Below, piece after piece: positions 16,277 through 25,173 of a stretch of 64,000 bases of DNA. The notes beneath the pieces are model-generated. The model saw only the letters and a program-made list of their open reading frames with translations, did not search any database and was not told the DNA's origin. Position numbers and translations under genes: made by a program. The DNA is from Haloglomus halophilum (GTDB lineage: Archaea; Halobacteriota; Halobacteria; Halobacteriales; Haloarculaceae): NCBI RefSeq assembly GCF_024298885.1, contig NZ_CP101166.1:558001-622000 (forward strand), written 5' to 3'. Numbering within the stretch: the stretch's first letter is position 1; every line of letters begins with the position of its first letter.

Positions 16277-18727
16277 ATGAACACATCATCGACAGATGGA
16301 CCGACAGCACCACGTGGCGGGGAGCGGTCGGGCCAGCGCCTCCGGCAGGCGCTCGCCGTCCTCGTCACACTGCTGGTCGTCACCAGCGGTTTCGTCGCCT
16401 TCGTCGCGGCGCCCGTAGCGGCACAGACAGGCCCGGATGTACTCGGCGGACAGACGGTGGAGGGCGCCCTCCGGATCACGGTCGACCAGGGGAACCTCGC
16501 CGTCGCGCGCTACCAGAGCAGTTCCTGGGTGCGCCAGTACTACAGCGACGATAGCTCCGACACGGTGCTGTACGCCGGCGGGACGGTCTACGACATCCCG
16601 GGCGGCGGCACGGCCGACGCGGACGGCATCGAGCTGACGGTCGCGGAGCAGTCCATGTCGGGCGACACCATCGTGACCCGGTTCGAACCTGCCGGCAGCA
16701 CGGGTATCCAGCTGGTCCAGCGGGTCAGTTACACCGGCACTCAGCAGTTCTTCGACCTGACCTGGGAGGTCGAGAACACGGGCTCGAGTACGGCCACCGG
16801 CCTCCGGCTTCTCAACGGGAAGGACACCTATCTCGCCGGTGGTGACAACGGCGAGGGGTTCTGGAACCCGGGCATCGCCACGATCGGCGTGGCCAAGGAG
16901 GTCGGTAACGAGCGACAACAGCTCACGATGAGTGGCCTCCCGGGATCGGAGCCGTTCAACCACCAGAGTAACAGCTACAGCAGCGTCCAGGACAGTCTCG
17001 AAGCCGGAGCGCTCACGGGAATCGTGGACACCAGTAACCACGACAACGGCTACGCGCTGGAATGGCGACGGAGTTCGCTCGCCGCCGGTGATACGTGGAC
17101 GGTACGAGCCCGCGAGGGGTTCGCGAAGTCCTCGGTCATCGTCGACAGTCCGGGCGCTGTGTCGTCGAGCGGTGACCCCGTCAACCTCCAGTTCGACGTG
17201 ACCAACGTCGGCGACACCCAGACCGCCGTGAGCTTCGCCACGGACGGTCCGAGCGGCTGGACCGTCTCGACGCCCGGCGGTATCGACCTCGACGGTGGGG
17301 CCACGGAGCCGGTAACGGTCACCGCGACACCGCCCGAGTCGGTCGGGTCCGGGTCGTACGACATCACGCTGACGGCTGACACCGAGACATCGACCTTCTC
17401 GGCCGTTGCTCGGGTCGACATCGCTGCGGATGGCGAGAGCAGGCAGGTGCGGAGACCCGCACGATTCAGCGTCATCGACAGTTCGATCTCCCCCGATGAG
17501 GTCGAGATCGGCGAGAACATCACGGTCACGGTCACGGTGGAGAACAGCGGCGACCGAGCGGGAACCTACATCGGGCTCCTGAGCGCCGACAACAGGCTTA
17601 TCGAGACCCAGATGCCCCGGGTCGCTCCCGACGAGACCGCGACGCTCACCTACGAGTTCGCCCTGAACAGGCCCGGCGGGTACTACATCCAGAGCCGGGC
17701 CCACGTCCTCGGTCGGGTCACCGTGACGCCGCTGCGTGAACCCAGCGCGACGGTCGAGACCGACAGGCAGCGCCCGAACCGGGTCGAGGCCGCGCTCCGC
17801 GACCCACAGCCGGGGAGGCCGGTGTTCGTCGCGTTCCCGTTCACCAACACGAGCGACGAGAGCGGCGTGCACCTCGACAGCCTGAACGTCACCGTCGACA
17901 GGCGGACGGACACCGTTGTCACCGTCGAGCAGTCCGGACGACCGCAGAACGACGAGCCGCCGGTCGCCGGCGGCACCCGCGAGTTCAGCTTCTTCACCAT
18001 CGACGTGGAGTCGGCGGGGAACGTGACCGACGCCGGGTTCACCTTCACGATCCAGAAGCGGCTCTACAAGGAGTTCATCGACGAGACGGACCCCGCCGCG
18101 GGCACCGCGCTGTTCCGGTACGACCCCGAGAGCGGCACCTGGGAGCGGTTCGAGATGGAGCTGATCGGCGAGACCGACAACGCCTACCGCTTCCGGGGCT
18201 CGACGCCCGGCTTCTCGACGTTCGCCGTCGGGGCCGCCGGCACGGAGTTCGACCTGCGCGACGTGCGCCTCGCCTCGGAGACGATCACCGCCGGTGACGA
18301 CGCCCGCATCCGGGCGACCGTCGCCAACGACGGCGACCGCAACGGCACCTACACCGCCGTGCTGCGGGTCGACGGCGACCGGCGCACCAGCCGGGACGTC
18401 TTCGTCCCCGCCGGGGAGTCACGGAACGTCCAGTTCCGCGAGACGTTCCAAGAGCCCGGCGAGTACGCCATCACCCTCGACAACGTCAGCGCGGGGACCC
18501 TGACGGTGGAGGCAGCCGCCACGCCGACACCCGAACCGACGCCCACCCCGACCGAGGAGCCGGAGCCGACCGACACGCCGACGGAGTCGGGCAGTTCGAC
18601 ACCGACCGAGACGGACGACGGGACGCCGGCGACGACGGCCAGCGACGGGCAACCGGGGTTCGCCCTCGTGACGGCGCTGTTGGCGCTCCTCGGTGCGGCG
18701 CTCCTGTCCGCCCGCCGCCGGGACTGA
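16277..18727 (+). CDS. Secreted surface protein with CARDB-like domains and PGF-CTERM anchor
   Basis: An 816-residue exported protein. A Sec-type signal helix spans about residues 24-50 and ends VAAQ. Residues 50-260 form a beta-rich domain of unknown type, with a WNPGIATIGVAKE segment. Two CARDB-like immunoglobulin domains (about 290-390 and 400-500) have the ENSGDRAGTY and DETATLTYEF pattern. A PGF-pre-PGF-like domain follows (about 510-650), then another CARDB-like domain. A Thr/Pro/Glu-rich stalk is next, and finally QPGFALVTALLALLGAALLS with an arginine tail, the PGF-CTERM signal processed by archaeosortase ArtA and lipid-anchored. It stands between ftsZ1 and secE. Confidence 0.85.
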   Translation: MNTSSTDGPTAPRGGERSGQRLRQALAVLVTLLVVTSGFVAFVAAPVAAQTGPDVLGGQTVEGALRITVDQGNLAVARYQSSSWVRQYYSDDSSDTVLYAGGTVYDIPGGGTADADGIELTVAEQSMSGDTIVTRFEPAGSTGIQLVQRVSYTGTQQFFDLTWEVENTGSSTATGLRLLNGKDTYLAGGDNGEGFWNPGIATIGVAKEVGNERQQLTMSGLPGSEPFNHQSNSYSSVQDSLEAGALTGIVDTSNHDNGYALEWRRSSLAAGDTWTVRAREGFAKSSVIVDSPGAVSSSGDPVNLQFDVTNVGDTQTAVSFATDGPSGWTVSTPGGIDLDGGATEPVTVTATPPESVGSGSYDITLTADTETSTFSAVARVDIAADGESRQVRRPARFSVIDSSISPDEVEIGENITVTVTVENSGDRAGTYIGLLSADNRLIETQMPRVAPDETATLTYEFALNRPGGYYIQSRAHVLGRVTVTPLREPSATVETDRQRPNRVEAALRDPQPGRPVFVAFPFTNTSDESGVHLDSLNVTVDRRTDTVVTVEQSGRPQNDEPPVAGGTREFSFFTIDVESAGNVTDAGFTFTIQKRLYKEFIDETDPAAGTALFRYDPESGTWERFEMELIGETDNAYRFRGSTPGFSTFAVGAAGTEFDLRDVRLASETITAGDDARIRATVANDGDRNGTYTAVLRVDGDRRTSRDVFVPAGESRNVQFRETFQEPGEYAITLDNVSAGTLTVEAAATPTPEPTPTPTEEPEPTDTPTESGSSTPTETDDGTPATTASDGQPGFALVTALLALLGAALLSARRRD

Positions 18728-18829
18728 CCGGGCGAACTCGACACCACGCTCTTTTCCCTGCGCTGCTGCGTAGCGCCATCGTTCCCCCGGACCAACAGGT
18801 ATAGAAAGCCCGACCGGAAATGACTCGGC

Positions 18830-19003
18830 ATGCAAGTACCGAAGGAACTCGGCGCGTACACCCGGGTGCTCAAGCTCGCGAGCACCCCCTCCTGGCAGGA
18901 GTTCTCCAGGGTCGCCCTCATCGCGGGCGTGGGGGTCATCCTCGTCGGCATCCTGGGGTTCCTGATCTTCGTCATGATGAGCTTCGTCCCCGGAGGTGTC
19001 TGA
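18830..19003 (+). CDS. secE: Protein translocase subunit SecE/Sec61 gamma
   Basis: A 57-residue single-pass membrane protein. An amphipathic helix ([19 protein letters not shown]) is followed by the transmembrane segment [20 protein letters not shown]. The TPSWQEF element is diagnostic for archaeal SecE, which clamps SecY in the translocon. It is followed directly by spt5, the conserved archaeal secE-spt5 pair. Confidence 0.95.
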   Translation: MQVPKELGAYTRVLKLASTPSWQEFSRVALIAGVGVILVGILGFLIFVMMSFVPGGV

Positions 19004-19007
19004 GGCC

Positions 19008-19445
19008 GTGCCCATCTTCGCCGTCAAGACCACCGCGAGCCAGGAACGCACCGTCGCGGACATGATCATGAGCCGCGAGGAGGACAGCGTCCACGCCGCG
19101 CTGGCGCCGGACTCGCTCACCTCCTACGTGATGGTCGAGGCCGACGACATCTCGGTCTTCGACCGCATCCTCGACGAGATTCCCCACTCCCGGGGCGTCG
19201 TGCAGGGGAAGTCCTCCATCGCCGAGGTGGAGCATTTCCTCTCGCCGAAACCGGACGTGGAGGGCATCGCCGAGGGCGACATCGTGGAGCTCATCGCCGG
19301 CCCGTTCAAGGGCGAGAAGGCCAAGGTCCAGCGCATCGACGAGGGCAAGGACCAGGTCACCGTCGAGCTGTACGAGGCGACCGTCCCCATCCCGGTCACG
19401 GTCCGTGGGGACCAGATCCGCGTGCTTGACTCCGAAGAACGGTAA
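19008..19445 (+). CDS. spt5: Transcription elongation factor Spt5 (NusG family)
   Basis: A 145-residue protein: NGN domain ([18 protein letters not shown]...SYVMVEADD) and KOW domain ([23 protein letters not shown]). With Spt4 it clamps RNA polymerase to DNA and couples to the ribosome. Start taken at GTG 19008, giving the conserved MPIFAVKTT; a GTG at 18996 would overlap secE by 8 bases. Cotranscribed with secE. Confidence 0.95.
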   Translation: MPIFAVKTTASQERTVADMIMSREEDSVHAALAPDSLTSYVMVEADDISVFDRILDEIPHSRGVVQGKSSIAEVEHFLSPKPDVEGIAEGDIVELIAGPFKGEKAKVQRIDEGKDQVTVELYEATVPIPVTVRGDQIRVLDSEER

Positions 19446-19686
19446 GATACCAACTCCGCATTTTCGAGGCATAGTTCCATCTTTCGGTAGTTTCCTCGGC
19501 CATTCTCCGGATAATCCAGACATACAGCGCGAACGTCGGACGTACCCACGGCCACGACCCGGTAGCCGTTCCCACGCACGACCACGAGCAGGAGCCGAAC
19601 GGGCGATATCGGATACCGGGCCCCCGCCCGGGACCGATGGCGTGCGCGGGTCCAAACTAAAGTGGCTCTGCTGCGGAGTTCCTCGC

Positions 19687-20160
19687 ATGGCCGACGACGA
19701 CCTCGACGACGTCGACAGGGCGATCCTGCACGCGCTCCAGGAGGACGCCCGGAACATGTCGTCCGGCGACATCGCGGAGCGAACCGGGACCTCGGACAGC
19801 ACGGTCCGCAAGCGCATCCAGCGCCTCGAGTCCGACGGGATAATCAAGGGGTACAGCGCCAGCGTCGACTACCAGCGGTCGGGGTACCCGCTCCGGATGT
19901 TGCTCTACTGCACCGCCTCGATCCCCGAGCGCGGCGAGATGATCCCCGAGATCCTGGGGATCGACGGCGTCATCTCGGTCCAGGAGCTGGTCACCGGCGA
20001 ACAGAACCTCCTCGTGACGGCCGTCGGCGAGTCCGACAGCGACATCACACCCGTCGCACAGGCGCTCCTCGACATGGGACTGACGGTCGCCGACGAGGTG
20101 CTCGTCCGGAGCCACGAGACGACACCCTTCAGCAGGTTCGAGCCCGGAGACGAGAGCTGA
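19687..20160 (+). CDS. Lrp/AsnC family transcriptional regulator
   Basis: A 157-residue regulator. The N-terminal winged helix-turn-helix (residues 5-55: LDDVDRAILHALQEDAR...IAERTGTSDSTVRKRIQRLES) is followed by an AsnC/RAM effector domain with the strand QELVTGEQNLLVTAVGESD. It lies 270 bases upstream of dabB on the same strand, so it is the natural candidate regulator of the inorganic-carbon pump. CAAACTAAAG (19652-19661) about 26 bases before the ATG suits a leaderless transcript. The effector ligand cannot be read from sequence; an amino acid is usual for the family. Confidence 0.9.
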   Translation: MADDDLDDVDRAILHALQEDARNMSSGDIAERTGTSDSTVRKRIQRLESDGIIKGYSASVDYQRSGYPLRMLLYCTASIPERGEMIPEILGIDGVISVQELVTGEQNLLVTAVGESDSDITPVAQALLDMGLTVADEVLVRSHETTPFSRFEPGDES

Positions 20161-20307
20161 CTGTCGTATCCCGACGGGTGGCCGAGCGAACGTGGCGACC
20201 CCGACATCGGAATCCGCCTCGCCCTGCGCCTCCCGAGCGGCCCGAACCGGTATATCCGCTATCGGATCACGCAACCCTTGCCAGACCATAATGTTCTATA
20301 ATACCAG

Positions 20308-20325
20308 CCAGTTCGAACGAACTGG
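20308..20325. promoter_or_regulatory. 18-bp palindromic operator candidate before dabB
   Basis: CCAGTTCG-AA-CGAACTGG is a perfect inverted repeat with 8-bp arms. A further half-site, CGAACTG, occurs at 20348-20354. The first site lies just upstream of the TATA-like TTTAAC (20339-20344) and the extra half-site just downstream, bracketing the core promoter. Lrp/AsnC proteins bind symmetric sites of about this size, and one is encoded next door. Confidence 0.55.
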
Positions 20326-20338
20326 TCGGATAGGTAGA

Positions 20339-20344
20339 TTTAAC
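20339..20344 (+). promoter_or_regulatory. TATA-like element of the dabBA operon
   Basis: GATTTAACAA with core TTTAAC. Transcription would start near 20368, leaving an untranslated leader of about 60 bases before the ATG at 20431. AGAAGGAGGCG (about 20360-20370) resembles a Shine-Dalgarno sequence but is too far from the ATG to be used for it. Confidence 0.45.
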
Positions 20345-20430
20345 AACCGAACTGTTCTCAGAAGGAGGCGAAGACGACCAGTAACGGTTCACCGGGTCCC
20401 CGGTGGTCGTGGCTGGCCGCTGGACGAACG

Positions 20431-21927
20431 ATGTCAGGACACAGCTCATCGACGACGGTCGGACCACTTCCGGACACGACGGCCGAGTCACCGTTCGTGC
20501 CCGTCGCACTCACCTGGCTCGTCTGGTCGCTGCTGGCCGCGAGCATCGCTGCGCTCGCACTCCGAGTCCGGGGCGGGGGCGCGTGGGAGGTGCCCGGGCT
20601 GGTGGCCGTCGACGGGCTGACCGTCCTGATGTGGGTGGTCGTCACCTTCTTCAGCGGCATCGTGCACAGCTACTCGCGGCGCTACATGGCCGGAAGCGCC
20701 CACGAGACGCGCTTCTTCGCCACCATGTTCGGGTTCACGGTGGTCGTGATGGGGCTGGTTGCGGCCGACCACCTCGCCCTGTTCGGCGTCCTGTGGCTGG
20801 CGATGGGCCTGCTGATGGCGACCCTCATCGGCACCGTCAGCGGCTGGGAGCAGGCACAGGCGGCCGCGACGGTCGCCCGCAGGCACTTCCTCGCCAGCAG
20901 CGCGCTCCTCGGCGTCGCGCTGACGGCCCTGTGGTGGACGACCGGCGCGACGACGGTCTCCGGCATCGCCGGGGCCGCCGACACGCTCGGTGGCCCGGTC
21001 TGGCTGGTCGCCGCCGGCGCGCTCGTGCTCGCGGCGATGATCCAATCCGCTCTGGTGCCGTTCCACACCTGGCTGCTCTCCTCGATGACCGCCCCGACGC
21101 CGGCGTCGGCGCTGATGCACGCCGGGTTCGTCAACGCGGGCGGCATCCTGCTGACCCGCTTCGCCCCGGTCATCACCGTCGACCCCGCGCTCATGCTCGC
21201 GGTGGTCGCCGTGGGCGGGGCCAGCGCCATCGGCGGGAAGCTCCTGAAATCGGTCCAGCCGGACATCAAGAGCAAGCTCGGCTGTTCGACCGTCGGGCAG
21301 ATGGGGTTCATGCTCATGCAGGCCGGGCTCGGCTTCTTCGGGGCCGCCATCACCCATCTCATCCTGCACGGCTTCTACAAGGCCTACCAGTTCCTGAGCG
21401 CGGGCGGCCAGGTCGAACACACCGGCCCGAGCGAGCGGACCCCGCACACGACGGGGCCGCTTCCGAGCGTCGCTGGCGGCGTCGTGACGGTGCTGACCGG
21501 GCTGGCTGGCGGCGTCCTCTTCGCAGCGCTGACGGGGAAAGGGACGAGCGTCGACAGCAGCCTCCTGCTGACCGTCTTCGTGGTCTTCACCACGCTCCAC
21601 GCCGCCCGGAGTACGGTCCAGCACACCTCGCTTCCGAGGGCGGCCCGGTACGCGGCCGTTCCGCTGGTCTTCCTCCCGGCCATCGTCGTCTACGCCGTGG
21701 TCTACGGGGCGGTGTCCGGACTCCTCTCCGGCCTCCCCATGGTCGCGGTGCCGACGGAGCTGACCCTGCTCCACGGCATCCTCGCAGCCATCTTCGTCGG
21801 CATCTACGTCGCCATCGAGACCGGCGTCCACGAGCACAGCCAGCGGCTCTACGTGGCGCTGCTGAACGCCAGCCAGCCATCCCCGGACAGCGTGCTGACC
21901 TCCACGGAGGACTACAATGAGTACTGA
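20431..21927 (+). CDS. dabB: DAB inorganic carbon pump, membrane subunit DabB
   Basis: A 498-residue member of the proton-translocating NuoL/MrpA superfamily with about 12-14 hydrophobic helices. Core motifs are present: HSYSRRYMAG, LVPFHTWLLSSMTAPTPASALMHAGFVNAGG (the conserved antiporter helix), a lysine in SKLGCSTVGQMGFM, and HLILHGFYKAYQFLSAG. Only one such subunit is present and a DabA gene overlaps its end, so it belongs to a DAB complex and not to complex I or Mrp. DAB couples proton flow to unidirectional CO2 hydration. The stop overlaps the dabA start by 11 bases, implying translational coupling. Confidence 0.9.
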   Translation: MSGHSSSTTVGPLPDTTAESPFVPVALTWLVWSLLAASIAALALRVRGGGAWEVPGLVAVDGLTVLMWVVVTFFSGIVHSYSRRYMAGSAHETRFFATMFGFTVVVMGLVAADHLALFGVLWLAMGLLMATLIGTVSGWEQAQAAATVARRHFLASSALLGVALTALWWTTGATTVSGIAGAADTLGGPVWLVAAGALVLAAMIQSALVPFHTWLLSSMTAPTPASALMHAGFVNAGGILLTRFAPVITVDPALMLAVVAVGGASAIGGKLLKSVQPDIKSKLGCSTVGQMGFMLMQAGLGFFGAAITHLILHGFYKAYQFLSAGGQVEHTGPSERTPHTTGPLPSVAGGVVTVLTGLAGGVLFAALTGKGTSVDSSLLLTVFVVFTTLHAARSTVQHTSLPRAARYAAVPLVFLPAIVVYAVVYGAVSGLLSGLPMVAVPTELTLLHGILAAIFVGIYVAIETGVHEHSQRLYVALLNASQPSPDSVLTSTEDYNEY

Positions 21928-24319
21928 ATCCGCCATCGACGACAGCATCGACAGGGCAGCGACCGTCGTGGGCTCGCTCTGGCCCATCCACTCGTTCGTG
22001 ACCGCCAACCCCCTCTCGGGGTTCGAGGACCAGCCGTTCGACCAGGCGGTCGAACAGGCAGCCGACCTGCTGGGTGGCCGTGGCTATCCCGACCCCGAGA
22101 CGTTCCGGGCGGCGCTGGACCGCGGGCAGATCGACCCGGCGCTCCTCGAGACGGAGCTCGCCGCGGCCGGCTACGAGGACGACCCCGAGACGCTGCTCGA
22201 CCGCATGGCGGATGCGACCGGCAGCGAGGCAGACGAGGCCGACACCCCCACCGACCACGTCGACCGGGTGCTGGCGAAGTGGCTGTCGGCCTTCCTCGAC
22301 GAAGGGGGCGCCCACTGGCCGATGCCGAACCGCGAGGCGGGGTTCTACACCGCCTTCCGTGGCGTGGCCGAACACGACGGCGAGATCCCCGACGAGGGGG
22401 TCGTCGCGGACCTGCCCGAACGGCCGTCAGAGGCCATCAAGACGGTGCTGGCACCGTTCCCGGAGAGCCAGTGGGTGCCCATCCTCGAGGAGCAGCTGAC
22501 CGCCCTCCCCGGCTGGACGGGGTTCATCAAGCAGCGGGCCGCGGACGACGGCGAGTGGCAGTCGACGTACCCGATCTCGCTGAAGGGCTACCTCGCGGTG
22601 CGCCTGGCACTGCTGGATGCGGTCGATACCGACATCGAGCCATCGAACGACAGCGTCGACGCGAACCCGGCCGACGAACTCGCCCGGGCGTTCCTGCGCG
22701 CGTGGGAGGCGACCTACCGCGGTGACCTCGTCGAGGGCATCGCCACGGAGAGCCGGTCGCTGGCCGACGGCGAGGCGTCGGGCCGCCCGGACGCCCAGCT
22801 GGTCTTCTGTATCGACACCCGCTCGGAGATCATCCGCCGTCACATCGAGTCGACGGGCGACTACGAGACCCACGGATACGCCGGCTTCTTCGGTATCCCG
22901 ATGGAGTACCAGGGGTACGACGCCGACATGGCGGTCGATGCCTGCCCGCCCATCCTCGACCCACAGCACCACGTCACCGACTTCCCGACCGACGACGACA
23001 CCCAGGCACGCCACGACCGCTGGTCGAACCTCCGGGAGGCCGCCACCGAGACGGTCGAGACGCTGAAGGCCAACGCCGCGACGGCCTACGGCTACGTCGA
23101 GACCGCCGGGAGCGGCTACGGGCTCGCGCTCGCGGCCCGGACGCTCGTCCCCGGCCGCGTCCGCGACCTGGTCACCGCCGCCGACGGGTCGGTGCCCGAC
23201 GAGCACGAGTTCTGTGACCCGCTCGTCCACCACCAGCACCAGTACGCCGGCGACCTGCCGGTGGGGCTGACGACCGAGGAGAAGGTCGAGTACGCCGCAA
23301 CCGCCTTCGACCTGATGGGCTGGGAGGCGTTCGGCCGCCTCGTCGTCTTCACCGGCCACGCCAGCGAGACGGCCAACAACCCCTACGATTCGAGCCTCGA
23401 CTGTGGGGCCTGCGCCGGCAACCCCGGCGGGCCGAGCGCCCGCGTCCTCGCGACCATCTGCAACGACACCGAGGTGCAGGCGAAGCTCCGCGAACGCGGC
23501 CACGAGGTCCCCGAGGACACCGTCTTCCTCGCCGGGCAGCACAACACGACGACCGACGAGGTCGAGCTGTACGACGGCGACGTGCCCGAGAGCCACGCCG
23601 AGGACCTCGCGCAGTTGCGCGCCGACCTCGCCACCGCCCGCGAGCACGCGGCCGCCGAGCGCGCCGCGTCGATGGGTGCCGACGGGTCGGGCGTCGACGA
23701 GGTGGAGCGCCGCGCCGCCGACTGGGCCGAGACCCGCCCCGAGTGGGGCCTGGCCGGCAACGCCGGCTTCGTCGTCGGCCCCCGTGAGTTGACGAGCGAC
23801 CTCGACCTCGACGGCCGCGCGTTCCTCCACTCCTACGACTGGTCGACCGACCCCGATGGCGAGGCGCTGGAGGCCATCATGACCGGGCCGATGGTCGTCA
23901 CCCAGTGGATAAACACCCAGTACTACTTCTCGACGGTCGACAACGCCGTCTACGGCAGCGGCTCGAAGGTGACCCACAACCCCGTCGGCAACGTCGGCGT
24001 CTACCAGGGCAACGGTGGCGACCTGATGACCGGGCTCCCGCTCCAGTCGCTGATGGCGGCCGACGACCAGCCACACCACCAGCCGCTCCGCCTCTCGACG
24101 GTCGTCCACGCGCCGGTCGACCGCGTCACCGAGGTCCTCGCCGAGCACGGGGAGCTGGCGGAGCTGCTCGACAACGACTGGCTCTCGCTGACGGTCGTCG
24201 ACCCGACCCAGGACCACCGCGCGTTCCACTACGAGGAGGACCTGGAGTGGACGCCGGTATCGGAGGAGGCCGCCCCCGAGCCCGCGGCGCCGACCACGCC
24301 CGCGGTGGCGGACGACTGA
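21917..24319 (+). CDS. dabA: DAB inorganic carbon pump, carbonic-anhydrase-like subunit DabA
   Basis: An 800-residue soluble DUF2309 protein with a beta-carbonic-anhydrase-like zinc site. The putative ligands are Cys298 and Asp300 (LVFCIDTRSE), His481 (FTGHAS) and Cys496 (SLDCGACAGNPGG); the His-Cys interval of 15 matches characterised bacterial DabA. The N-terminal WPIHSFVTANPLSGFEDQPF and C-terminal TQWINTQYYFSTVDNAVYGSGSKVTHN and GDLMTGLPLQSL blocks are family-typical. With DabB it should accumulate bicarbonate in the cytoplasm at the expense of the proton gradient. The C-terminus ends in a Pro/Ala/Glu-rich haloarchaeal tail. No RuBisCO or other carbon-fixation gene is in the window. Confidence 0.93.
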   Translation: MSTESAIDDSIDRAATVVGSLWPIHSFVTANPLSGFEDQPFDQAVEQAADLLGGRGYPDPETFRAALDRGQIDPALLETELAAAGYEDDPETLLDRMADATGSEADEADTPTDHVDRVLAKWLSAFLDEGGAHWPMPNREAGFYTAFRGVAEHDGEIPDEGVVADLPERPSEAIKTVLAPFPESQWVPILEEQLTALPGWTGFIKQRAADDGEWQSTYPISLKGYLAVRLALLDAVDTDIEPSNDSVDANPADELARAFLRAWEATYRGDLVEGIATESRSLADGEASGRPDAQLVFCIDTRSEIIRRHIESTGDYETHGYAGFFGIPMEYQGYDADMAVDACPPILDPQHHVTDFPTDDDTQARHDRWSNLREAATETVETLKANAATAYGYVETAGSGYGLALAARTLVPGRVRDLVTAADGSVPDEHEFCDPLVHHQHQYAGDLPVGLTTEEKVEYAATAFDLMGWEAFGRLVVFTGHASETANNPYDSSLDCGACAGNPGGPSARVLATICNDTEVQAKLRERGHEVPEDTVFLAGQHNTTTDEVELYDGDVPESHAEDLAQLRADLATAREHAAAERAASMGADGSGVDEVERRAADWAETRPEWGLAGNAGFVVGPRELTSDLDLDGRAFLHSYDWSTDPDGEALEAIMTGPMVVTQWINTQYYFSTVDNAVYGSGSKVTHNPVGNVGVYQGNGGDLMTGLPLQSLMAADDQPHHQPLRLSTVVHAPVDRVTEVLAEHGELAELLDNDWLSLTVVDPTQDHRAFHYEEDLEWTPVSEEAAPEPAAPTTPAVADD

Positions 24320-24392
24320 GCCGGAACAGAGACACCCGGCCGCCGTGGCGTCGGTCGTCGCCGTCCCGAACCCGCAACGGCTTAGCCCCCGC

Positions 24393-25172
24393 ATGCCTGA
24401 CCCGACACCAGTGACCGAGAGCGAGTTCCGGGTCGACCCTCATGTGAAGATTCTCGACGACCGGGTCGTCCAGCGGGCCAAACGCCGGGGGCTCGATGCG
24501 CTCATCTACGCGCCCCACTTCACCCGGCTCCCCGACATTCGGGCCCGGGCGCGCCGGTTCTCCGACGAGGAGCTGCTCGTGTTGCCCGCTCGCGAAGTGT
24601 TCACCGGGAGCTTCCGCGAGCGCAAGCACGTCCTCGCGGTCGGGCTCTCCGAACCGGTTCCCGACTTCATCACGCTCGACGCGGCGATGGCCGAGTTCCG
24701 GCGCCAGGACGCGGCCGTCCTCGCCCCGCATCCGGAGTTCGCGACCGTCAGCCTCGACGCCGACGACCTCGCCGAGTACCGTGATACCGTCGACGCCATC
24801 GAGGTGTACAACCCGAAGCATCTGCCGGGCCACAACGAGCGGGCGCTGGAACTCGCCCGGGAGACGGGTCTGTCACCGTTCGGCTCGTCGTACGCCCACC
24901 TCCGGGGCACCATCGGCGAGGTGTGGACCACGTTCGAGGAGCCGCTCTGGTCCGAGCGCGAGCTCGTCGAGGCGTTCCAGACGGGCGCTCCTCGGCGGGT
25001 CCACCACCGCGACGGCCCCGGACACGGCGCCCGCTGTGCGGCCGAGACCGCACACCTGCTGTACGAGAACACCTGGGAGAAGGTCGACCGCCTGTTCCTC
25101 CAGGGGACCGAGCCGACCCATCCACGACATATCGCCTACGACGGCCGGTTCGACGACGTGTCGGTCTACTAG
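24393..25172 (+). CDS. PHP-domain-like metal-dependent phosphoesterase
   Basis: About 259 residues from the ATG at 24393; a GTG at 24411 is an alternative. The order of segments (RVDPHVKILDD, RRGLDALIYAPHFTRLPDI, VLAPHPEF, IEVYNPKHLPGHNERALELARE, PFGSSYAHLRGTIGEVWTTF) follows the polymerase-and-histidinol-phosphatase fold, with several metal-binding histidines retained, although the first motif departs from the usual DxHxH. I recognise it as a haloarchaeal PHP-associated family. It begins 73 bases after dabA on the same strand but need not be functionally linked. Confidence 0.7.
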   Translation: MPDPTPVTESEFRVDPHVKILDDRVVQRAKRRGLDALIYAPHFTRLPDIRARARRFSDEELLVLPAREVFTGSFRERKHVLAVGLSEPVPDFITLDAAMAEFRRQDAAVLAPHPEFATVSLDADDLAEYRDTVDAIEVYNPKHLPGHNERALELARETGLSPFGSSYAHLRGTIGEVWTTFEEPLWSERELVEAFQTGAPRRVHHRDGPGHGARCAAETAHLLYENTWEKVDRLFLQGTEPTHPRHIAYDGRFDDVSVY

Positions 25173-25173
25173 C

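Noticed and set aside
20431..21927. DabB as a NuoL or Mrp antiporter subunit
   Set aside because: No other complex I or Mrp genes are present and the overlapping gene is DabA, so it belongs to a DAB complex.
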